A model generated the notes under the pieces. It did not search any database, was not told the DNA's origin, and saw only the letters and a program-made list of their open reading frames with translations. From CAZABP01 sp964483245 (GTDB taxonomy: Bacteria; Planctomycetota; UBA1135; UBA2386), in contig CAZABP010000043.1 in NCBI GenBank assembly GCA_964483245.1, positions 1 through 41,119 on the forward strand: a stretch of DNA of 41,119 nucleotides. Reading direction: 5' to 3'. A program made the translations under genes and the position numbers. Of the stretch, positions 35,937 to 41,119 are shown piece after piece. Position 1 is the stretch's first letter, and every line of letters begins with the position of its first letter.

Positions 35937-36808
35937 AGCTGTTTCCGATCCTCAGCATTCCGTTCCTGCTCACCGCGACGATCTGCGCGCAGCAGCCCGC
36001 ACGGGAACCGGCGCCGGCACCGGCGCCAGCACCGGCGCCGGCCAAGGAGGCCCCGGCCGAATGGCCGAAGCTCGATCGCCAGGCTACGGCGCGGACCGAG
36101 CAGGTCGTGCAGAACCTGACCGCCAACAAGGAGGAGCTCCGGCTCGCCGCGCAGCAGGAGCTGCTGCAGATCGGTGCCGGTGCGGTGCCGGCCTTGCTGC
36201 GCAAGCTCAGTGATCGGGAAGTCGAGCGCAACGCGCCATACCTCGCGATGTTGAACCAGCTCGCGACTGCCGAGCACGCCGGCGCGATCGCGCGCAGTCT
36301 GCGCGACCAGCGGGCCAGCGCGCGGATCTGGGCGCTGCGGCGGTTCATCGCGTTCCACGATCGCGCGCATGTGCCGATCGTCGAGCAGGCGCTGAAGGAC
36401 CGCGATCCAGAGGTGCAGTTCCAGGCCTCGCTGGCACTGGTCGCCAGCGGCGAACTGTCGGCCCTGCCGGCGGTCATCACGCGCGCGCGCGACGACTGGC
36501 AGAACAGCGGCAGCGAGATCCTGGCGGCGATTGCGCCGGCGCGCGGCGAACCGGCCGCGCGCGAGCTGATCAACACGCTCGATCAACACGAGTTCAACGG
36601 GGCGCTGGCGCGGATCCGCCTGCTGCGCGCGCTCGGCACCAAGGAGTCGATGTCGGCGCTGAAGGGGCTGCTGGACTCCAACGACCACGCGATCAAGCGC
36701 GAGACCATCAACACGCTGCGCGTCGTCGTCGACGGACAGCCGGTGTTGGAGACGCTGTCCGTGTTCCAGGCGATCGAGCAGGCCAAGGAGTGGAAGACGA
36801 GGATCTGA
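35933..36808 (+). CDS. Exported HEAT-repeat protein
   Basis: 291 residues from a GTG at 35933 overlapping the previous stop (GTGA). Signal peptide VKLFPILSIPFLLTATICAQ, then a Pro-Ala linker (AREPAPAPAPAPAPAKEAPA), then HEAT-like helical pairs: LRLAAQQELLQIGAGAVPAL, DPEVQFQASLALVASGELSA and MSALKGLLDSNDHAIKRETI. HEAT arrays act as protein-binding scaffolds; no catalytic motif is present. It is the third gene of the operon and two bases or fewer separate each gene pair here. Periplasmic scaffold role inferred. Confidence 0.82.
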   Translation: MKLFPILSIPFLLTATICAQQPAREPAPAPAPAPAPAKEAPAEWPKLDRQATARTEQVVQNLTANKEELRLAAQQELLQIGAGAVPALLRKLSDREVERNAPYLAMLNQLATAEHAGAIARSLRDQRASARIWALRRFIAFHDRAHVPIVEQALKDRDPEVQFQASLALVASGELSALPAVITRARDDWQNSGSEILAAIAPARGEPAARELINTLDQHEFNGALARIRLLRALGTKESMSALKGLLDSNDHAIKRETINTLRVVVDGQPVLETLSVFQAIEQAKEWKTRI

Positions 36809-36809
36809 G

Positions 36810-38027
36810 ATGTTGCGACTGCTGTTGGTGACGTCCCTGCTCTGCGTGCCGGCGTTCAGCCAGAAGCCGGACCGGCTGCCGCGATGGAAACAGGATCCGT
36901 ACACGAAGAACGAGCCGGAGCTGATGCAGAAGCTCGGCTACGTGTCGTACGGCCCGTTCGAGTTCGGGCCGGTCTCGAGCGAGGAGGTGGACAAGTTCCT
37001 GTCGTTCGAGCGGATACGCTGGGTCGAGACCGCGCACTTCCGGATCGGCACGTCGTTGCCGGCGTGGACCCTGCCGCAGGATCCGGAGGTCAAACTCAAG
37101 ATCCGCGAAGAGCTGACGCGGCTCGCCGAGAAGCTGCCACCCGGGCGGGTCAATCCGAAGACGCGCGTGCTCGACGAGTGGTTGCGCGTGCACCTGCTCG
37201 CGCAGCGGATGGAGGAGCTGTATGCGGAGATCCAGTCCTGGCTCGGGGTCGACGACAAGATGTTCCCGCCGGACCGCGAGCACATCCGGATGCCGGATGG
37301 CCGCTACATGGGGATGGGGCCGTTCCTCGGCCAGGAGAACAAGTACCTGCTGTTCATCCCGGAGACCGAGTCGACGTATCTGTCGTTCCTGAAGAAGTAC
37401 ATCGGGCGCACCGCCGCGTTCGGGCAGCGGTGGAACTTCAAGGAGCAGGGGTCGCTGTTCTATGGGATCGGCAGCGAGATGGAGGATGGTCGCCTCAAGG
37501 ACGACACCGGGCTGCACAACAACCTGATCTTCAACGTCACGCACAACCTGATCGACGGCTTCCGGTTCTACGCCTACGACCTGCCGGTCTGGATCAAGGA
37601 GGGGCTCGGCCACTGGTTCGAGCGCAAGAACAGCCCGAAGTGGAACACGTTCGACCAGAACGAAGGCGGCATGGCCGACAAGAAGACGCTGTGGAAGTGG
37701 GAGCCGTACACCCGCCAGCTCATCTCCGGCGACAAGGTCACGCCGCTCGGCGAGGTCATGAAGTGGCGCGACTACAACGAGATCGCGTTCAACGACCACG
37801 TGTTGATCTGGTCGCGCTGGGACTTCCTGCTGAGCCTCGGCAAGGAGAAGTTCGCCAAGTTCATGTTCCACGTGAAGGGGCGCATCGATCCAGAGACCTG
37901 GATGGCCGACCAGAGCGACCTCGTCGGCGCCACGCGCGATGCGCTGCTCGAGGCCTACGGCTTCTCCCCGCTGACGCTCGACGAGCAGTGGAAGGAGTGG
38001 GTTCTGAAGAACTACTCCTCCCAGTGA
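36810..38027 (+). CDS. Secreted protein resembling MA-clan (DUF1570-like) peptidases but lacking HExxH
   Basis: 405 residues, signal peptide MLRLLLVTSLLCVPAFS. The region VTHNLIDGFRFYAYDLPVWI (243-262) and KEGLGHWFE (263-271) has the layout of a gluzincin active site: zinc helix, short linker, then W-x-x-E-G-x-x-x-x-x-E. In active enzymes the first helix reads H-E-x-x-H; here it is His245-Asn-Leu-Ile-Asp249, so the catalytic Glu and second His are missing. Glu264 remains. It therefore looks like a pseudoenzyme or a distant relative. Last gene of the operon that starts at 34564, one base after the HEAT-repeat stop; a palindrome follows the stop. Confidence 0.72.
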   Translation: MLRLLLVTSLLCVPAFSQKPDRLPRWKQDPYTKNEPELMQKLGYVSYGPFEFGPVSSEEVDKFLSFERIRWVETAHFRIGTSLPAWTLPQDPEVKLKIREELTRLAEKLPPGRVNPKTRVLDEWLRVHLLAQRMEELYAEIQSWLGVDDKMFPPDREHIRMPDGRYMGMGPFLGQENKYLLFIPETESTYLSFLKKYIGRTAAFGQRWNFKEQGSLFYGIGSEMEDGRLKDDTGLHNNLIFNVTHNLIDGFRFYAYDLPVWIKEGLGHWFERKNSPKWNTFDQNEGGMADKKTLWKWEPYTRQLISGDKVTPLGEVMKWRDYNEIAFNDHVLIWSRWDFLLSLGKEKFAKFMFHVKGRIDPETWMADQSDLVGATRDALLEAYGFSPLTLDEQWKEWVLKNYSSQ

Positions 38028-38042
38028 CAGACCGCTGCGCAG

Positions 38043-38084
38043 GTGTCTGACACCTGGTGTACCGGTACACCGGGTGTCAGACAC
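38043..38084. repeat. 42-bp palindrome between convergent genes
   Basis: GTGTCTGACACC (38043-38054) and GGTGTCAGACAC (38073-38084) pair perfectly, and the centre GGTGTACC/GGTACACC is also self-complementary; only one opposed base pair (t/g) breaks symmetry. It lies between the stops at 38027 and 38097 and may terminate both genes. Confidence 0.9.
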
Positions 38085-38096
38085 GCGCGCGGCGGA

Positions 38097-38816
38097 CTAC
38101 GCCGGCTCCCAGCGCATGAACGTGAACAGCGGCAGCAGCGTGAGCAGCGAGTCGATGGCCCACAGCGGGCCTTCCGGGCCGAGTGCCACGGCATCCTCCT
38201 TCGGCAGTTCGCGCACGACGTGCAGCCAGTGCTGGCCCGGCGTGTAGCTGGCGAAGAACTCCTTCAAGTCGAACGGCTTCGCCGAGCTCGCCCACCAGAT
38301 CTTCTTCCAGTCGTGGATGCGCAGCGCGAAGCCGGCCGGCAGCGCGCGCAGCATCGTGCAGAACTCTTCCAGGCCGCCGGGCGCGGTGACGCGCTTGCGC
38401 AGGTGCTCGCCATCCCACCACGCCTGCGGGTGGATCCGCAGCGCCGACTCGACGACGTCGCCGTCGATCGCGACTTCGAGCAGGAGCTGGATGTAGTGCG
38501 TCTTGGCGTCCTGGCCGAGCGCCTCGCCGAAGAACTTCGCCAGCGCGCGCCGCTGCGCGTCGGAGCGGCACAGGTACGCACGCTGCCCGCGCACCCGGAA
38601 GCTGTTGAACGAGTGCGGGTGGTGCAGCCCGCCCTGGCTCGACAGATCGACCCCCTCCACCTTGGCGCGGCGCTTCGTCTCGTCGGCGATCGCCTGCAGC
38701 TTGCGCCGGATCCCCAGGCGCAGCGCATTCAGCTCCGGGTCGTCCTGCCGGTGCGAGGCGAACACGAGGAAGTCACGCTCGACGAACGGTTCGAGCTGGG
38801 CGCGGGCGGATGCCAT
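38097..38816 (-). CDS. Conserved-looking cytoplasmic protein of unknown function
   Basis: 239 residues from the ATG at 38816 (MASARAQLEPFVERDFLVFA). No signal peptide or membrane segment. Notable stretches are ELNALRLGIRRKLQAIADET, HHPHSFNSFRVRGQRAYLCR, AKTHYIQLLLEVAIDGDVVE, SALRIHPQAWWDGEHLRKRV and LRIHDWKKIWWASSAKPFDL. Tryptophan and histidine are frequent. I do not recognise the family. The frame could begin further upstream (to 38894), but that part overlaps the divergent lipoprotein gene and is Arg-rich. It converges on the MA-clan-like gene. Confidence 0.7.
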   Translation of the reverse strand: MASARAQLEPFVERDFLVFASHRQDDPELNALRLGIRRKLQAIADETKRRAKVEGVDLSSQGGLHHPHSFNSFRVRGQRAYLCRSDAQRRALAKFFGEALGQDAKTHYIQLLLEVAIDGDVVESALRIHPQAWWDGEHLRKRVTAPGGLEEFCTMLRALPAGFALRIHDWKKIWWASSAKPFDLKEFFASYTPGQHWLHVVRELPKEDAVALGPEGPLWAIDSLLTLLPLFTFMRWEPA

Positions 38817-38881
38817 CGGCGCGCAAGATAACGATGGACCTCGCGCGCGCCCGCGGCGATCCTGCGCGCGCTGCTGCGCCC

Positions 38882-39694
38882 ATGCGTCCGCCAAGCCCGA
38901 TCCTGCTGCTCGCTCTCCTCGCTGGCGCCTGCTCCTGGATGCCCGGCATGGGTGATCCGCGTGTCACGGCACGCGTCTACTACGCCGCTTACGCGCTCGA
39001 GGGGGACACGTCGATGCAGAGCCGCGCCGGCAACACCGTCTCCAACAATCCGGCGATGGACGTCGGCGTGTTCGAAGCGGACGGCCGCAGCGACGACTTC
39101 GGCGGCGAGTTCTCGGTCGGCGACGGCTTCTCGTCGTGGGACTTCACGTATCTGAAGTTGGAGATGGACCAGACCGAGATCGGGCGCCTCACGCAGAACT
39201 ATGGGGCGCTGGTCGCAGGCGATTCCGTGCGCACGAAGTACGACCTCGACGAGTTCCGGCTGCGCTACATCGGACAGGTCCTCGACTTCGAGCCGAAGGA
39301 GGACTGGCGCGTGCAGCTCGGGCTCGGCGGCTCGCTGGTCCATCGCGACGCGCTGTTCGAGTCGATCGAGCTGAACAGCACGCGCAAGCAGCGGGTCGAG
39401 ATCAAAGACGACGGCGTCTTCTACCTCGCCGGCCGCGCGCGCGGCAGCTACCGCAACGTATTCCTCGACGTCGACTACGGGATCAGCCCGGACCTCACGT
39501 TCGGCGGCGACTACACCGGCACGCTGCAGGATCTCGAGGTCAAGCTCGGTTGGCGATTCGAGGATCAGGAGCTGGAAGCACTCGTTGGCTGGCGCTGGTC
39601 GCAGTTCCCGGCCGAGGGCACGGCCGACGGATTGCGCTACGAGGCGGACTTCGGGATCGACGGGTTCTTCGTGATGCTCGGGCTGACGTTCTGA
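38882..39694 (+). CDS. Outer-membrane beta-barrel-like lipoprotein
   Basis: 270 residues from the ATG at 38882. The N-terminus ILLLALLAGACSW has a lipobox-like site with Cys17. The rest is a series of amphipathic strands with alternating residues, such as TARVYYAAYALEG, SVGDGFSSWDFTYLKLEMDQ, FRLRYIGQVLDFEPKEDWRV, FYLAGRARGSYRNVFLDVDY and LEVKLGWRFEDQELEALVGW, and it ends FFVMLGLTF with a C-terminal Phe as in many outer-membrane barrels. Predicted location is the outer membrane; no known family recognised. The earlier in-frame ATG at 38810 gives an unlikely Arg-rich lead. Confidence 0.75.
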   Translation: MRPPSPILLLALLAGACSWMPGMGDPRVTARVYYAAYALEGDTSMQSRAGNTVSNNPAMDVGVFEADGRSDDFGGEFSVGDGFSSWDFTYLKLEMDQTEIGRLTQNYGALVAGDSVRTKYDLDEFRLRYIGQVLDFEPKEDWRVQLGLGGSLVHRDALFESIELNSTRKQRVEIKDDGVFYLAGRARGSYRNVFLDVDYGISPDLTFGGDYTGTLQDLEVKLGWRFEDQELEALVGWRWSQFPAEGTADGLRYEADFGIDGFFVMLGLTF

Positions 39695-39706
39695 ACGGCG
39701 GCCGGC

Positions 39707-40105
39707 TCATTCGCCGCGCTCCTGCTGCCGCCGGTGCCGGCGCCGCCGCCAGTCCCCGCTGCGGATCCGCGGCATGCCGGTGACCTGCTCGCGCCGCGCC
39801 AGGTAGCACTCGACCTCGCCCACCTCCTCGATCCAGATCGATTCGCGTACGAACGCCATCGGGTGGTCTTCGAACTGGTCGAGCCGCGCGATGATCTCCG
39901 CATTGACGCGATACAGCTCGCCGCGGACCGGCGTGCAGCTGCCGCGCACCATCGCCGGGTGCGACCCCAGGTCCACGAGCTCGAAGCAGGGCAGCGAATC
40001 GACCTCGCGCACGAACTGCGCACCTTGCATGTGGTCGTGCCACACCTCCCCCTGCATCAGGGTCCCGTAGACGAACAGGTATCTCGGCAGCAGTTCCTCC
40101 ACCAT
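39707..40105 (-). CDS. Gamma-glutamylcyclotransferase-like protein
   Basis: 132 residues. LFVYGTLMQGEVWH (10-23) is the substrate-binding YGTL motif of the GGCT/AIG2-like fold; Glu79 in LDQFEDHP is the likely acid-base residue; YRVNAEIIARLDQFE and FVRESIWIEEVGEVECYLA follow the family pattern. The tail IRSGDWRRRRHRRQQE is basic, which is common in small members. Some members act on gamma-glutamyl peptides or amines; the substrate is not predictable here. It converges on the lipoprotein gene, 12 bp apart. Confidence 0.88.
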   Translation of the reverse strand: MVEELLPRYLFVYGTLMQGEVWHDHMQGAQFVREVDSLPCFELVDLGSHPAMVRGSCTPVRGELYRVNAEIIARLDQFEDHPMAFVRESIWIEEVGEVECYLARREQVTGMPRIRSGDWRRRRHRRQQERGE

Positions 40106-40552
40106 CCGGCTCTCCGCTCTCGCTGCGCACGCATCGACCGCGGCCCCGGCTCAGAAGGGAAGGAACTTGCGGTTGGACCGGTCGCACATCGCGACCACCG
40201 CGGCGGCGACGGGAGTTGCGCCACGGCCATGCACCGCGGCGCGCCCGCGGGCAGCCCGGAAAAAGTTCTAAAGTCGGGACCGCGCCCGACCCCGCCCTGC
40301 CGTGGCCGGAATCGTTGCCGGCAGGGCACCAGGAGCCGACCGCAGCAGGCGCGAGCACGTCTCGCGAGCCAGTCCGGGGCGCGAGGCGAAACAGGCGCAG
40401 CTGGCACCGAGCCGCGCATGACGCTCGGATACTGCGCGCCCGCGAGGGTCCGGCGCAGTTCACTGCGGTCATGCAACTGCGCCGCAGCCGTCACTTGCAC
40501 GGACCCCTGCGCCGCGCCAAGATCCGACGCCCCGCGCTCCGCGGGACCGCAA
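40106..40552. other. 447-bp gene-free interval with tandem hairpins
   Basis: No credible coding frame. An AT-rich patch aaaaagttctaaa (40261-40273) precedes two hairpins: gtcggg/cccgac (40274-40291, 6-base loop) and gccctgccg/cggcagggc (40295-40328, 16-base loop, 9-bp perfect stem). This could be a small RNA or processing site; the call is structural only. Confidence 0.4.
40495..40524 (+). promoter_or_regulatory. Possible tRNA-Gly promoter
   Basis: TTGCAC (40495-40500) and AAGATC (40519-40524) are separated by 18 bp and end about 28 bp before the tRNA 5' end. Both are partial matches to sigma-70 consensus elements. Confidence 0.35.
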
Positions 40553-40627
40553 GCGGGTGTAGTTCAGCGGTAGAACGTCAGCTTCCCAAGCTGAATGTCG
40601 TGGGTTCGATCCCCATCACCCGCTCCA
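40553..40627 (+). tRNA. tRNA-Gly, anticodon CCC
   Basis: A full cloverleaf can be drawn. The acceptor stem is gcgggtg paired with cacccgc. The anticodon stem tcagc/gctga encloses loop ttcccaa with anticodon CCC, and the T-arm gtggg-ttcgatc-cccat follows. The gene encodes the discriminator t and CCA (40624-40627). The anticodon reads GGG glycine codons. A tyrosine recombinase fragment lies just downstream on the opposite strand, so the 3' half is a likely attachment site. Confidence 0.95.
40602..40627. mobile_element. Probable attachment site at the tRNA-Gly 3' end
   Basis: The tRNA 3' half next to an integrase gene is the usual integration target of phages and islands. A second copy of these bases would be expected at the far end of the element, which lies outside the window. 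Boundaries are approximate. Degenerate repeats of the type ctgtcgc occur at 40632, 40642 and 40652, which could be integrase arm sites. Confidence 0.45.
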
Positions 40628-40671
40628 TTCTCTGTCGCTCGCTGTCGCAAGCTGTCGCCTCTAGTCGCTTG

Positions 40672-41119
40672 CTACGCAGTGGCTTGCGACGAACCGCTTT
40701 CGGAGTCGTTGCGACTCGAAGCGTCAGGAAGCGTCCCGGAACGGTGAACTTTTGGTGCCACCGGTGGTGCCAGGCCCGGCGGAGGCGGGAGCCGTGCCGC
40801 GGCGTCGGCAACGTCAGCCTCCTCCAGCTTCGTGTAGTGCCGGAGCGTCAACCGCGGATCCGAGTGCCGCAGGAACTTCTGCGCCGCCTGCGGACTCACA
40901 CCGGCGCGAGCGAGCATGGTCCCGCACGTGACGCGCAGGGAATGGAAGTCGAGGATCCGCCCTTCGCCGTCGACAAGGAGGCCCCGCTCATCGCGCTTCC
41001 CCAAGCCGGCGTACTCGGCGTCCCTCGCCTGTCCACCTTCCCGAAATCCCCTCTCCTCGGATCCAGTAATCCCCTCTCGAAACTCATCGCCTCCCTTCCT
41101 CCGGCATCTCCGCCGGAAA
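40672..41119 (-). CDS. Tyrosine recombinase/integrase, C-terminal part (cut by window edge)
   Basis: The reading frame on the reverse strand is open from the right edge to the TAG at 40672, about 149 residues. The C-terminal catalytic domain is recognisable: DFHSLRVTCGTMLARAGVSP carries the box-I region with His and Arg, FLRHSDPRLTLRHYTKL carries the box-II His and nucleophilic Tyr. The next His of box I (usually L-R-H-T) is replaced by Val. The order matches phage-type integrases. Upstream residues in the window (GGDEFREGITGSEE, GGQARDAEYAGLG) look like the linker before the catalytic core. The gene ends 45 bp from tRNA-Gly, pointing at an integrated element. The N-terminal DNA-binding part lies outside the window. 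Confidence 0.85.
   Translation of the reverse strand, partial: FRRRCRRKGGDEFREGITGSEERGFREGGQARDAEYAGLGKRDERGLLVDGEGRILDFHSLRVTCGTMLARAGVSPQAAQKFLRHSDPRLTLRHYTKLEEADVADAAARLPPPPGLAPPVAPKVHRSGTLPDASSRNDSESGSSQATA

Noticed and set aside
40057..40500. Reverse frame in the 447-bp gap before tRNA-Gly
   Set aside because: Arg/Pro/Ser-rich with no domain or ribosome-binding site, and it overlaps the start of the GGCT-like gene.
40578..40811. Reverse-strand frame ending in RVMGIEPTTFSLGS
   Set aside because: The C-terminal residues are the antisense translation of the tRNA-Gly gene. It overlaps the integrase in another frame and has no domain.

Overview
The window is very GC-rich bacterial chromosome, densely packed with genes and with one tRNA near the right edge. 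Secreted PD40 and BNR-type beta-propeller proteins, many membrane-anchored proteins built of carboxypeptidase-regulatory/CNA-B-like beta-sandwich repeats, and a secreted protein with a C-terminal domain I associate with the Poly30/Saltatorellus-like lineages suggest an uncultured-type member of the Planctomycetota. That placement is inference from gene style; no phylogenetic marker was tested.

Layout. 1-129 is the start of adenylosuccinate lyase (purB), cut by the left edge. 183-608 is a small secreted protein. 714-5440 (minus strand) is a housekeeping operon with overlapping or closely spaced genes: ruvC, a gene of unknown function, a FlhG/MinD-like ATPase, a ComEA-like HhH protein, nadC, an RsbW-like kinase and a VanZ-like protein. 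Divergent from it is ispD-ispF (MEP isoprenoid pathway). 6737-13263 holds four chained genes that are a tandem duplication of a two-gene module (A1-B1-A2-B2) for membrane-anchored beta-sandwich proteins. An AlkD-like DNA glycosylase gene follows.

14050-20767 is the metabolic highlight: a box-pathway locus for aerobic benzoyl-CoA degradation. A BoxR/BzdR-type regulator (HTH fused to shikimate kinase) is divergent from boxC and boxB. Two matching palindromic operator candidates lie between them, 42 bp apart. No boxA reductase is present. Downstream of boxB come a thioredoxin-fold [2Fe-2S] protein (NuoE-like), a Cys/Met-metabolism PLP enzyme and a NuoF-like NADH/FMN/4Fe-4S flavoprotein. This suggests that a NuoE/NuoF-type pair feeds electrons to the diiron epoxidase BoxB.

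20904-30605 carries secreted or anchored surface proteins, a CDP-alcohol phosphatidyltransferase, a DinB-family protein and several palindromic repeat elements. 30770-39694 has an MsbA-like ABC exporter, a parvulin-like periplasmic protein, a four-gene operon (unknown protein, parvulin-like lipoprotein, HEAT-repeat protein, degenerate MA-clan peptidase-like protein), an unknown protein and an outer-membrane-like lipoprotein. The right end has a gamma-glutamylcyclotransferase-like gene, tRNA-Gly(CCC) and, directly beyond the tRNA, the C-terminal part of a tyrosine recombinase. This marks a probable integrated element that continues outside the window.

Non-coding structure stands out: a 34-bp perfect direct repeat at both ends of the nuoF-like gene, a 158-bp MITE-like imperfect palindrome, and a palindromic repeat family that fills two intervals between convergent genes.
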